A stretch of 64,000 bases of DNA. It comes from Acidobacteriota bacterium (GTDB lineage: Bacteria; Acidobacteriota; Terriglobia; Terriglobales; Acidobacteriaceae). The notes under the pieces are model-generated. The model was given only the letters and a program-made list of their open reading frames with translations. It searched no databases and had not been told where the DNA came from. The position numbers and the translations under genes are program-made. This document shows positions 10,159-18,511 of this stretch, piece by piece. The DNA is taken from contig JAKBHH010000002.1 of assembly GCA_021836865.1 (NCBI GenBank), forward strand, positions 1-64,000, given 5' to 3'. The first letter of the stretch is position 1, and every line of letters starts with the position of its first letter.

Positions 10159-10550
10159 TCTTTGTTGGCTGCTTCCTGCCGTTGCTGCTCACGGTTATCA
10201 ACGCGGTGCAGAGTGTTCCTGCCGTGTACATCAATGCCGGGCGCAACTTTGGACTGGGCCCGGTTCCACTGATGCGCAAGATCCTTTTCCCAGCAATCAT
10301 TCCGCGTTTGATGACAGGTCTTCGCATCACGCTTGGCATTGCCTGGCTAGTCGTTGTGGCTGCCGAAATGATTGCGGTCAACTCCGGCCTGGGCTTCTTG
10401 ATTGTGGACGCTCGCAACGCGGGCAACCGCTACGACCTTGTGGTCGCCGGCATGGTGATTATCGGCGTGGTTGGACTTTTGCTCGACAATTGGGTTCGTT
10501 CGCTGGAGCGATCCCATGCGCTGTGCTGGGGTTTTGAGGAGAAACAGTGA
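10146..10550 (+). pseudogene. ABC transporter permease, 5'-truncated (SsuC/TauC-like)
   Basis: From AAIFLIFVGCFLPLLL onward this matches the second half of a NitT/TauT-type permease, including the cytoplasmic loop motif (INAGRNFG...) and AEMIAVNSGLGFLI. It aligns closely to the intact permease at 11446-12138. The N-terminal half with the first three or so membrane spans is absent. The upstream part of the ORF track frame (from 9987) is unrelated polar sequence. The start of homology marks where chromosomal DNA seems to resume after the integrase element. The fragment still overlaps the ATPase start (TGATG), so the transporter may now work with only the second permease as a homodimer. Confidence 0.8.
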
Positions 10551-11449
10551 TGTCTTCATCTGCATCTGCAAGAGCGGTAACGGCGGCCGAGCCGCCCATG
10601 CCGGGTCTTCCAATCAAGCTGCGGACCGAAAACGTGGGCATGGCTTTCCTGCGCGACGACAAGACCCTCCCAGTGCTGGAGAACATCAATCTCGAGGTTG
10701 GCAACGGTGAGTTTGTGTGCCTGCTTGGACCATCGGGTTGCGGCAAGTCGACGCTGCTCAGCGCTATGGCGGGCTTTCTGAGGCCAACCAGCGGGGCGAT
10801 CCTGATCGATGGAGAAATCGTTCGCGGCGCCGACCCGCGCCGCATCTTCGTCTTCCAGGAGCGCGGCGTCTTTCCGTGGCTGACGGTCGAGGGAAACATC
10901 GGCTTCGGCCTGCGAAAGCTGCCCGCTAAGGAACGCGCGGAACGTGTGGGCCATTATATCCAGATGGTCGGGCTCGAGGGCTTCGAGAAATCATATCCCC
11001 ACGAGCTCTCCGGAGGCATGAAACAGCGGGTCGAAGTAGCGCGTGCATTGGCAGTCAACCCTGACGTAATGTTTCTTGACGAGCCGTTCGGAGCACTGGA
11101 TTCCATTACGCGTATGGTCATGCGCATCGAATTGCTGCGCATCTGGCAAGCCGAGCGCAAGACGATACTATTCGTTACCCACGATATCGATGAGGCCGTT
11201 CAGTTGGCTGACCGCGTTGTGGTAATGAGCGCTCGCCCTGGCCGTATCCAACAGATTGTCTCGATTGATATTCCGCATCCTCGCGATATCAGTTCTCCGC
11301 GATACCTCGAATTGCGTGATGGCATTCTCAGCCAGATTGGACTGGCACATCGGCTATTAGTGATTTCAGCGGCGCACAGGAAACAGAACGCTGGCTCTGG
11401 CCACTCTTCGCCACGGCGCTCTTTCTTTTATTTTGGCGATACGCGGTGA
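10550..11449 (+). CDS. NitT/TauT-family ABC transporter ATP-binding protein
   Basis: About 299 residues. ATG 10550 overlaps the stop of the permease fragment. Walker A is LLGPSGCGKSTLL (about residues 59-71), the signature is LSGGMKQRVEVARAL, Walker B is VMFLDEPFGALD, and the switch histidine is in FVTHDIDEA. This is the SsuB/TauB/NrtD branch, which energises import of small organic or inorganic anions and some cofactor precursors. The last 25 or so residues (HRKQNAGSGHSSPRRSF...) look like an out-of-frame reading of the next permease, so the authentic end may lie earlier near LLVIS. Confidence 0.9.
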   Translation: MSSSASARAVTAAEPPMPGLPIKLRTENVGMAFLRDDKTLPVLENINLEVGNGEFVCLLGPSGCGKSTLLSAMAGFLRPTSGAILIDGEIVRGADPRRIFVFQERGVFPWLTVEGNIGFGLRKLPAKERAERVGHYIQMVGLEGFEKSYPHELSGGMKQRVEVARALAVNPDVMFLDEPFGALDSITRMVMRIELLRIWQAERKTILFVTHDIDEAVQLADRVVVMSARPGRIQQIVSIDIPHPRDISSPRYLELRDGILSQIGLAHRLLVISAAHRKQNAGSGHSSPRRSFFYFGDTR

Positions 11450-12138
11450 TCTGGACAGGCACGCGTGTCTTTCCGTCTCCGTTTGAGGTCAGGCTAGGCC
11501 TTGCTCAACTGGTTGAAGGCGGAGTCCTGTGGCGCGACATTGTCGATTCCATTCGGCGCGTTGCAATCGGCTACTTTGCTGCAGTGGGTTTCGGCATTCC
11601 GCTTGGCCTGCTTTTAGGCTGGTATCCGTCGCTGAATCAGATTGTGAATCCGGTCGTCCAGATTCTCCGCCCCATCAGTCCGATCGCTTGGATCCCGGTT
11701 GCGATCATTCTCTTCGGAGTGGGCGACCATGCGGCCGTTTTTCTTGTTTTTCTTGGAGCATTTTTCCCCATCGTCGTGACGTGTGTGGATTCCGTGTCAA
11801 ATGTCCCACTGATTTATCGGCGCGCTGGTAGCAATTTCGGACTCACAGGTCCGCAGCTGCTTGCCCGCGTTGTTTTTCCAGCCGCCTTGCCCCAAATCCT
11901 TGTCGGCCTCCGCATAGCCTTGGGGATTGGCTGGCTCGTTGTAGTCGCCGGCGAAATGATCGCCGTCGACTCGGGACTGGGCTTTCTCATCATCGATTCG
12001 CGCAACTCCGGCAAGCGTTATGACCTTGTGGTCGGAGCGATGCTCCTGATCGGAGTGATTGGTCTGATCCTCGATGTCCTGTTCCGCCGGTTGGAGACAA
12101 TCAAGCGCATTCGCTGGGGGTTCCGCAATGAGCCTTAA
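11446..12138 (+). CDS. NitT/TauT-family ABC transporter permease
   Basis: A 230-residue inner-membrane permease of the BPD_transp_1 family with about five to six hydrophobic spans, the loop motif RRAGSNFGLTGPQLL and GEMIAVDSGLGFLI. The annotated GTG start at 11446 drops the usual first span. The same frame upstream, back to 11320, reads ETERWLWPLFATALFLLFWR, a plausible TM1, but contains no ATG, GTG or TTG. Either a rare start (ATT 11356) is used, or a one-base change near 11360-11385 has moved the natural GTG (11360) out of frame. It pairs with the ATPase before it and overlaps the binding protein after it. Confidence 0.88.
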   Translation: MIWTGTRVFPSPFEVRLGLAQLVEGGVLWRDIVDSIRRVAIGYFAAVGFGIPLGLLLGWYPSLNQIVNPVVQILRPISPIAWIPVAIILFGVGDHAAVFLVFLGAFFPIVVTCVDSVSNVPLIYRRAGSNFGLTGPQLLARVVFPAALPQILVGLRIALGIGWLVVVAGEMIAVDSGLGFLIIDSRNSGKRYDLVVGAMLLIGVIGLILDVLFRRLETIKRIRWGFRNEP

Positions 12139-13219
12139 GAACATCGTACGCATAAAGAGCTGGAATCTAGGCGCCAAAGTGACCGCTGGCGCGGTCGCAT
12201 GGCTTGTCGTTGTCTCAAGCCTGCATTGCTGGCTAAACGTGAACTGGGCGGCCGTTCTTAACAGTTATCGACCGCCTGCCGAACGGAAGATTATCGTCGG
12301 TTACATCCCTGTTACGTGTCAGCTTACCTGCCCGGTCACTGACTACATCTCCAAGTATTCGGAAAGCGGCGAGATGTTTCTTCCGCGAATGTTTCAGGGA
12401 TTCCCGGAGCTGAAGGAAGCGCTCATCGCCAACAAAATCCAGGCAGCGTTCATTGTGGCTCCCATGGCTGTCGCGCTAGCCGCGCAGGGCGTACCCATCA
12501 AGGTTGTCTATCTCGGACATCGCAATGGAAGCGCGGTCGTTGTGCGCGAAGGTGGCCCGATCACCAACTTTGGTCAGTTGCGAGGCAAGATCATTGCCAT
12601 TCCCAGTCGATTCTCCGACGAGCGGCTTCTGCTTTTTCGGGCCATGCAGGCTTATGGAATGAAGCCCGATTCTTTGAAGATGGTCGAGATGGCGCCGCCT
12701 GATGTCGCCGGCGCTCTCCAGGCCAAGGCCATCGACGCATTCGTAATGGGAGAACCGTTTCCTTCGCAGGCCGAAATGGGAGGCTACGGCCGTATCCTGT
12801 TTTACGCCGATAAGTACTGGCCTAACTATATGTCCTGCATTCTGGTAGCCCGGGAAGATCTCATTCAAAATCGGCCGGAAGTGGTACAGCTTCTGGTAGA
12901 TGGCATCGCGCGTTCCGGGCTGTGGCTCGATGCTAGCCGGCCCCACCGTGTCGATGCCGCTGATTTTGTTGGCCGCTTTTATTACAACCAAAAACCAGAG
13001 TTATTGCGCTGGGCGCTGACCAAGCCGATGTCGCGCATCCGATACAACCTGCTCGAGCCGCAGAAGAAAGACTTCGACGAAGTGCGAGACATGATGATCC
13101 AGACTGGGGTACTGAACGTGAAGATCCCGTTCAGTGCCTACACAGACCTCAGGTTCGCTGATCATGCCACGATTGAAACTTCCTGGAAATACGAACCCGG
13201 CGACGCCGTCGCCAAATAG
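12128..13219 (+). CDS. NitT/TauT-type ABC substrate-binding protein
   Basis: 363 residues. ATG 12128 (MSLKNIVRIKSW) overlaps the permease stop by 11 bases; the ORF-track start is 18 codons upstream inside the permease. An N-terminal membrane or signal segment (VTAGAVAWLVVVSSLHC) exports it to the periplasm. The body has the NMT1/SsuA two-lobed pattern (IAIPSRFSDE, DAFVMGEPFPSQAE). A striking Cys pair CQLTC (Cys64, Cys68) sits right after the first beta strand, in the ligand-cleft region. Together with the metal-binding protein encoded next, this hints at a metal or metal-bound ligand, but the ligand is unknown. Confidence 0.88.
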   Translation: MSLKNIVRIKSWNLGAKVTAGAVAWLVVVSSLHCWLNVNWAAVLNSYRPPAERKIIVGYIPVTCQLTCPVTDYISKYSESGEMFLPRMFQGFPELKEALIANKIQAAFIVAPMAVALAAQGVPIKVVYLGHRNGSAVVVREGGPITNFGQLRGKIIAIPSRFSDERLLLFRAMQAYGMKPDSLKMVEMAPPDVAGALQAKAIDAFVMGEPFPSQAEMGGYGRILFYADKYWPNYMSCILVAREDLIQNRPEVVQLLVDGIARSGLWLDASRPHRVDAADFVGRFYYNQKPELLRWALTKPMSRIRYNLLEPQKKDFDEVRDMMIQTGVLNVKIPFSAYTDLRFADHATIETSWKYEPGDAVAK

Positions 13220-13243
13220 CGCCAGTCGTGCTGAGGAGGACGT

Positions 13244-13582
13244 ATGATTCGTCGCCAATTTATTAAACTCGCCACCCTTACCGGAGCCACAGGCGTCGCG
13301 TCTTTCGGCGCGATTGGAGCCCTGCGCGGAGACTCGGCAACCAACACTGCGCACCCGAAAGACATCGAGACTGTCACATGGCACGTCAAAGGATTCACCT
13401 GCATCACATGTGCCGTCGGTTTGGAAACGATGCTCCGCCAGGAAAAGGGCGTGGTCGCCGCAAGTGCAACTTATCCGCAGGGGGTGGTCACCATCCAATA
13501 TCTTCCGGATCTTGTGAATCAGAATGCGCTTCATTTGGCTATCGCCGACCTCGGCTTCACTGCTGAAAATAAGAAGAGCTGA
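13244..13582 (+). CDS. Tat-exported heavy-metal-associated (HMA) domain protein
   Basis: 112 residues. It starts with a twin-arginine signal (IRRQFIKLATL) and a hydrophobic stretch to about residue 28, then a ferredoxin-like HMA domain with the metal site FTCITCAV (Cys53, Cys56). It has an AGGAGG ribosome site 5 bases before the ATG. HMA proteins such as MerP and CopZ carry soft metals in a CxxC site. Tat export suggests the protein folds, perhaps with metal, before export. Its place directly after the ABC binding protein suggests a shared periplasmic role in metal or metallo-ligand handling; that is inference. Confidence 0.85.
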   Translation: MIRRQFIKLATLTGATGVASFGAIGALRGDSATNTAHPKDIETVTWHVKGFTCITCAVGLETMLRQEKGVVAASATYPQGVVTIQYLPDLVNQNALHLAIADLGFTAENKKS

Positions 13583-13662
13583 ACCGGCGACAGTAACCTG
13601 CTGATCACCCGGTTGGCGCCATTTGTTCTCGATCCCCAATCACTCGATAAGGAATTCCACAT

Positions 13663-14421
13663 ATGGATCAGCCTTACCCTCAGCTGGCAGAGGCCCTAAC
13701 TCGCAATCTCCGGCTTGCCCAGGCGCCAGTGGCTGTCTGCTTTCCTGACTCGGTCCCCACGACAGTCCCCGCGCACAAAGGTCGTGTACCTGCCGGATGC
13801 AGCTTCTGGCGGCAGGCAGCTACAGCTCCGGTGTCAACTGCATCGGGCGACCATTCGTGTTGTGCTGTGGGTGTCTACACCCATAACCTCGAATTGTCAG
13901 TGGCAGTGCAGGGTGAACTTCAGGAGTCGCTTGCGGTCTTTGGCAGCCTCGGCTACGTAACCCAGCAGGATCTGCAGCTGATCCCCGTCCTCAACAAGCG
14001 TCCTAAGCACGTTGTTTATGCACCTCTGGCTCAGCCGCCGCTTCCTCCGGAGGTCATTCTTCTCTTCTGTGATGCGAGCCAGGCCTTGATCATCAGCGAA
14101 GCCGTGCAGCAGGTAGAGTTTCGTCATCCTCCTGCTCTTGGTCGTCCCGCCTGCGCGGTAATTCCACAAGTCGCCAACTCCGGCTTTGCTGCGCTAAGCC
14201 TCGGATGCTGCGGGGCACGCGCATATATGGATGCGTTCACCGCCGACGTCGTTCTATGTGCACTGCCCGGAGCGAATCTCGCAGCTTACGTCGAGCGCAT
14301 TGTCGCACTCGCTTCCGCCAATTCTGTCCTGTCCCAGTTCCATAAGCGACGCTGTCAGGACGTCGCGGCCGGTGCGACACCTAGGGTCAAGGAGTCTCTC
14401 GCCGCCATGACTCCACAATGA
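13663..14421 (+). CDS. DUF169 family protein
   Basis: 252 residues, with AAGGA before the ATG. It has the DUF169 layout: an N-terminal APVAVCF strand, the conserved AGCSFW then DHSCCAVG cysteine-rich segment, a THNLEL turn, and a C-terminal CCGARAYMD. No signal peptide is visible, so it is probably cytoplasmic. DUF169 has no settled biochemical role that I can name. The paired cysteines (CSFW, SCC, GCC) suggest metal or cofactor binding, which fits its position after the metal-binding exported protein. Confidence 0.8.
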   Translation: MDQPYPQLAEALTRNLRLAQAPVAVCFPDSVPTTVPAHKGRVPAGCSFWRQAATAPVSTASGDHSCCAVGVYTHNLELSVAVQGELQESLAVFGSLGYVTQQDLQLIPVLNKRPKHVVYAPLAQPPLPPEVILLFCDASQALIISEAVQQVEFRHPPALGRPACAVIPQVANSGFAALSLGCCGARAYMDAFTADVVLCALPGANLAAYVERIVALASANSVLSQFHKRRCQDVAAGATPRVKESLAAMTPQ

Positions 14422-14598
14422 TTCTGAAATTGCGGGTGCTGGTTAAGAAGGAGTACCGCATCTGTTGGTTCTCCAACTTTTGATCGATGCTCGTTTCCTC
14501 TGCTTTCGGTAGAGTTTCGAATACGTTTGGGACCTGCTCTGTGGCTTGGCCTAAATCACTTCCTCCTTCTGCTGTTCAATTCATTCTGACGGGACGCC

Positions 14599-15981
14599 AT
14601 GCCAGGGTCGCTGCTGAGAGAACCTCTCGTAATCGAAACCGATGCTGTTGTGATCGGAGCAGGTCTTTCAGGGCTTGCTGCGGCCACCCATCTCGTGCGC
14701 AACGGTTTTCGGGTCATTTGCGTCGAGCAGCGAAAGGAATTCGGCAAAGTCGTCGGTGAATCCCTAGATTGGTCTGCCCCCGAACTTTTCTCCCATCTGG
14801 GCCTTCCCATGGAAGAGTTGATCTCGACTGAGGTTGCAACGTGGAAGCGCCATCTTACGGTCACGCGCAGTGACGGCTCCAGGAAGGAGTTTCTTCCTGG
14901 AGCATGGCTCGCTGACCCGCCATGGAATGTAGAGATCCGCACCCTGCATCTTGACCGGGATCGGACGGATGCTCGTCTGCGTGAGTTGGCACACCGACTC
15001 GGCGTGTCGATTCTTAATGAACGGGTGGCTGACTTTGCCGTTCTTGATGAGCAGAACCCGCGGGCTCGGCGCATCCTTGGTCTGCGCACTCAAGAAGGTA
15101 CATTCATTCGAGCTTCGTGGTTCGTCGATGCGTCGGGCAGCGATGCGAGCTTGCTTGGCAAGCGGTTCGGCCTCAAATCGTTCGAGTATGGACCCCGCAA
15201 GGTTGCAATCTGGTCGCACCTGCCCACCCAGGAATGGGTGGAAGGAACCAATCTCCATATGGTCTCTTCGCCCGGGGTATATATGGAGTGGATCTGGGAA
15301 ATTCCAATCCGGCCTGGTGTAAGCAGCATTGGATACGTCGCTCCTGGGTCGAGTGTGAAGGCACAACGCGCGATGGGACTAGGAACCCAGGACATCTTCG
15401 TGCGTCAATGCAGGAGTTTTCCGCGCTTGCAGAAGGCCTTTGATCAAGATCCGATGCAGGAGGTTGCGACGGCCTCATTTCTTTGTCGCACCTACGAAGG
15501 TGTTTGCGGAACTAACTGGGTCATCATCGGAGAAGCTGCTTCCCAGTCCGATCCAATCACCGGTAACGGCGTGACAGCTGCCCTTCGGCACGCTGAGGAA
15601 GCGATCGCTCTAATCCGTCACTATCGGCATCGCGGCACCATCTCATTTGCAGCACGAGCAATTTACAACCTGCGTGTCAAAGCGGTTGGTCTTTACTTTA
15701 ACAGCCTGATCGAAAAGCTTTTCTATCAACCCGTATTGCGTGACCGGCTGGGTCTGTTTGGCACAGCACGAGTCTACACAGTCCCGGCTTGGCTGACGAA
15801 CCTCTTCTATACGCGCATCCGGCCTAGTCGCTCTCTCTTGAGGACGTTGATCATTTGTTCGCTGATGGCTGCGGTTCGCGTGATGACGTGGGGCGAATAT
15901 CACATCGGTGCGTTCTTCTTTGGAATGAGTGCATCGCGCCAACAGGCGAATCCAGTGGAGGGACAGATCTATGCGATGTAA
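14599..15981 (+). CDS. FAD-dependent oxidoreductase, flavin-halogenase/geranylgeranyl-reductase type
   Basis: 460 residues. A Rossmann FAD site, VVIGAGLSGLAAA, lies at residues 15-27, followed by VGESL (the GESL motif of the halogenase/GGR group), a DRDRTDARLRELA helix, VDASGSD, and the second FAD motif SDPITGNGVTAAL at about 310. WIWEIP at about residue 230 corresponds to the WxWxIP motif described for flavin-dependent halogenases. Lys in TWKRHL could be the halogenase lysine, but I cannot align it. No flavin reductase partner is seen nearby. The FAD monooxygenase fold is secure; halogenation versus reduction of a polyprenyl or aromatic substrate is undecided. It shares a TAA/ATG overlap region with the hydrolase downstream. 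Confidence 0.82.
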   Translation: MPGSLLREPLVIETDAVVIGAGLSGLAAATHLVRNGFRVICVEQRKEFGKVVGESLDWSAPELFSHLGLPMEELISTEVATWKRHLTVTRSDGSRKEFLPGAWLADPPWNVEIRTLHLDRDRTDARLRELAHRLGVSILNERVADFAVLDEQNPRARRILGLRTQEGTFIRASWFVDASGSDASLLGKRFGLKSFEYGPRKVAIWSHLPTQEWVEGTNLHMVSSPGVYMEWIWEIPIRPGVSSIGYVAPGSSVKAQRAMGLGTQDIFVRQCRSFPRLQKAFDQDPMQEVATASFLCRTYEGVCGTNWVIIGEAASQSDPITGNGVTAALRHAEEAIALIRHYRHRGTISFAARAIYNLRVKAVGLYFNSLIEKLFYQPVLRDRLGLFGTARVYTVPAWLTNLFYTRIRPSRSLLRTLIICSLMAAVRVMTWGEYHIGAFFFGMSASRQQANPVEGQIYAM

Positions 15982-17008
15982 TTCGCGCGGCAAAGGCGAA
16001 TCGATTCTGTTCATTCACGGCATGCCTACCAACGGGTATCTTTGGGATGATGTTGTGCGCGATCTCGCGCCTCATTTCCGATGCTTCGTCGTCGATCTAC
16101 CTGGCATGGGGGGAACCCCTTTCTTGCCCTATAGCCCTGCCTACTTCGCACAGGTTGCAGCGCAGATTGAACAAGTGAGAATACGCAATCGCGTGCGACA
16201 CTGGCATGTCGTCGGCCATGATGGCGGGTGCGCAATCGCGATCCAATACGCACACCTGTTTCCAATGCGTGTCAATTGCATGGCGCTGCTTTCGCCTGCA
16301 ATATTCCCTGATCTAAAGCCGTTCTTTCTTCTCGATCTGTTGCGCAAGCCTATTGTTGGGGAGATTACTGCTCCACTCGTTCACGCTCTCTTTTGGAAAG
16401 TAGCCATGCGCCGAGCCCTCCCCCACACTGGGCACAGATTTGAGTTCCATAAGACGTTTTCGGGCGCGACTGGTCCCTGGAAGCTCATGCGTGTGGTGCG
16501 TTGGGGTAGGCCAGACATTCTTTTCCGGGATTCCGCTTCGGTCCTTCAAAGCCTCAATCGACCGACGTTGGTCATCCATGGCTCTCGGGACATCCTGCCG
16601 AGTTCGTTCGCACTTCGCGCGGCAGATATGATCAAAGACTCGGAATTGATCGAATTGGATTCGGGTCACTTCATTCCAATCGAGCGAGCCACTGACGTAT
16701 CCCTGAAACTACTGGCGCACTTCGGATCGCGCGGCACGAAAATGGTGGTTGACTCTCCCGTCAACAAGCGAATTCTTTCGGAGATCCGTATTGACGCGGC
16801 CGGCTCGATCTCGGTTGCCGCGACACAATCGGGCTCAGGCAAGACTCCCGCTATGAAGACGGAGCCGATTGAGAGCACTCCCCGTCCACGAACTGTGATT
16901 CCCACCATTGCGGAGCGGCCCTCAACTTTCGATGGAGGCCCACAGGGGACCTGGACCAGCAAGTCCACAAGCATTTCGAGGAGAACTCCAAATCTATGCC
17001 CCATATAG
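15971..17008 (+). CDS. Alpha/beta hydrolase with Asp nucleophile (haloalkane dehalogenase/epoxide hydrolase type)
   Basis: 345 residues from ATG 15971, which follows GGAGGG and overlaps the end of the FAD gene. Core motifs are the oxyanion FIHGMP (about 14-19), the nucleophile elbow VVGHDGG with Asp84 in place of Ser, the acid in VIHGSRD and the base in DSGHFIP. An Asp nucleophile marks haloalkane and haloacetate dehalogenases and epoxide hydrolases rather than esterases. A lid region lies around residues 125-190. From about residue 258 a further 88 residues, low in complexity and unrelated to the fold, run to the stop; this tail may be read-in sequence from a disrupted neighbour. The gene overlaps the next by 13 bases. 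Confidence 0.8.
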   Translation: MRCNSRGKGESILFIHGMPTNGYLWDDVVRDLAPHFRCFVVDLPGMGGTPFLPYSPAYFAQVAAQIEQVRIRNRVRHWHVVGHDGGCAIAIQYAHLFPMRVNCMALLSPAIFPDLKPFFLLDLLRKPIVGEITAPLVHALFWKVAMRRALPHTGHRFEFHKTFSGATGPWKLMRVVRWGRPDILFRDSASVLQSLNRPTLVIHGSRDILPSSFALRAADMIKDSELIELDSGHFIPIERATDVSLKLLAHFGSRGTKMVVDSPVNKRILSEIRIDAAGSISVAATQSGSGKTPAMKTEPIESTPRPRTVIPTIAERPSTFDGGPQGTWTSKSTSISRRTPNLCPI

Positions 17009-17568
17009 CCCTACCGGAAAACCAGCCTGGAATTCGCGGTGCGATGGCATTTCGTCCAGAAACTGCCAAGCCCCTGAACGATCTTGTTGAAGTCCTTTTG
17101 CGAGGTCAGAACAGCCTCTCGCCAGGTGAGCGCGAACTGATCGCAACCTACGTCTCTTATCTGAACGATTGTCATTACTGCCAGTCGATTCACGGGGCCA
17201 TTGCCGCGGCCCATCTGGATGGTGACGAAGAACTGGTGCTCCGGGTCAAGGCAGATTTTCAATATGCCGACATTTCGGAAAAGCTGAAAGCTTTGCTCGT
17301 AATCGCCAGCAAAGTGCAGCGGGATGGCAAGCTGGTAACAGCTGAAGATGTGGGGAAGGCGCGCAGCCTGGGCGCGACCGACATTGAAATCCACGACGCC
17401 GTTCTGATTGCGGCGGCGTTTTGCATGTACAACCGCTACGTGGATGGGCTGGCAACCGTGCAACCGCGCGACGAGGCTATGTATCGGGAGCGCGGCAAGA
17501 TGGTGGCGCGCGACGGGTATGTCAGAATCAGCAAAACGTATCTGCCGGCCGAGCCGGTGGAACGCTGA
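16996..17568 (+). CDS. AhpD-like carboxymuconolactone decarboxylase family protein (1 of 3)
   Basis: 190 residues; GAGGAG lies about 11 bases before the ATG. It has the all-helical AhpD/CMD fold with the redox motif CHYCQSIH (Cys59, Cys62, His66) and the supporting SPGERELIATYVS helix. It resembles the peroxidase-related subgroup. AhpD-type proteins reduce peroxides through the CxxC pair or act as disulfide reductases. It is followed after 9 bases by a close paralogue, suggesting a hetero-oligomer or recent duplication. Confidence 0.88.
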   Translation: MPHIALPENQPGIRGAMAFRPETAKPLNDLVEVLLRGQNSLSPGERELIATYVSYLNDCHYCQSIHGAIAAAHLDGDEELVLRVKADFQYADISEKLKALLVIASKVQRDGKLVTAEDVGKARSLGATDIEIHDAVLIAAAFCMYNRYVDGLATVQPRDEAMYRERGKMVARDGYVRISKTYLPAEPVER

Positions 17569-17577
17569 GGGAGCACT

Positions 17578-18120
17578 ATGGCGCATATCGAACTTCCTGC
17601 AGGTCTGCCCGGCATTAGCGGCGGCTTTGCCTTTCGTCCGGAGACGGCCAAGCCGATGCGCGAGCTGGCGCATGTGCTGCTGCACGAGCCCAACAGCCTC
17701 ACGCCTGGCGAGCGCGAATTAATCGCTGCGTACGTTTCGTCGCAGAACGATTGCTATTTTTGCCAAACCAGCCACGGCGCGGCCGCAGCATGTCATCTGG
17801 GCGGCGAGGACGTGGTGAGGCGAGTGAAGACGGATTTCGAAAACGCACCCGTCTCACCGAAGCTGAAAGCCCTGCTGGCTATTGCGGGAAGGGTGCAGCG
17901 CGATGGGAAGCTTGTCACCTCTGAAGAGGTGGAGCGGGCGCGGCGCGAAGGTGCCTCCGATGTGGAGATTCACGATACAGTGCTCATCGCCGCAGCGTTC
18001 TGCATGTACAACCGCTATGTAGACGGCCTCGACACGTGGCAACCGCGCGATGCCGGCATGTATGTCCAGATGGGACAGCACCTGGCCGAGCATGGGTATC
18101 TGAAATCGTCGCAAAGATAG
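17578..18120 (+). CDS. AhpD-like carboxymuconolactone decarboxylase family protein (2 of 3)
   Basis: 180 residues, paralogous to the gene just upstream along its whole length (shared RPETAKPM, TPGERELIAAYVS, AAFCMYNRYVDGL). The redox motif is CYFCQTSH (Cys59, Cys62, His66), at the same position as in its neighbour. The 9-base gap and GAGGGA site argue for one transcript. I infer a cytoplasmic thiol-based peroxidase or a redox partner for the pathway enzymes nearby. Confidence 0.88.
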   Translation: MAHIELPAGLPGISGGFAFRPETAKPMRELAHVLLHEPNSLTPGERELIAAYVSSQNDCYFCQTSHGAAAACHLGGEDVVRRVKTDFENAPVSPKLKALLAIAGRVQRDGKLVTSEEVERARREGASDVEIHDTVLIAAAFCMYNRYVDGLDTWQPRDAGMYVQMGQHLAEHGYLKSSQR

Positions 18121-18511
18121 TGAGCATCAGCTTTTTTCCTGAGCCATAGGCAATGCCTCCTCTAACGCCAAGGTTAGTTCGCTGAGAGTCTTGCGCAATC
18201 GTGCGTTGGCTAATTAGGAATAAGGTCCACCGAACGATTGAGTTAGCTACCCATCGACCGATGCAAGACAGTGCATCGACTTACCCACTACTGTTCCTCC
18301 GTGCAGCCTGCCACACGATTTCTTCCCCTGAGGTGGGCAGAGCCCTGCTCCTGGTGATCCCCGCCAGCATTCTCTAAGTCATGGAGCGTTCGACGATTGG
18401 GCGCGATTGTGCGCGCATGCGTCATGGCCATTGATGTCTACAGGGTGTCACGCGAACCACGAAGGCACTCTGTTTGTAATGCAACATCTTCCGGGAGAGG
18501 TCGAAAACAAC
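18121..18511. other. Intergenic leader before the TonB receptor
   Basis: I see no gene in this 391-base gap. It contains a short palindrome listed separately and probably the promoter of the TonB receptor gene. The ORF-track start at 18407 lies in this stretch and is rejected in favour of 18512. Confidence 0.5.
18259..18278. promoter_or_regulatory. Small palindrome CGATGCA-N6-TGCATCG
   Basis: A perfect 7-base inverted repeat with a 6-base spacer, about 230 bases before the TonB receptor start. The symmetry would suit a dimeric regulator or a short hairpin. No T tract follows, so it is not a terminator. No regulator can be named. Confidence 0.3.
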
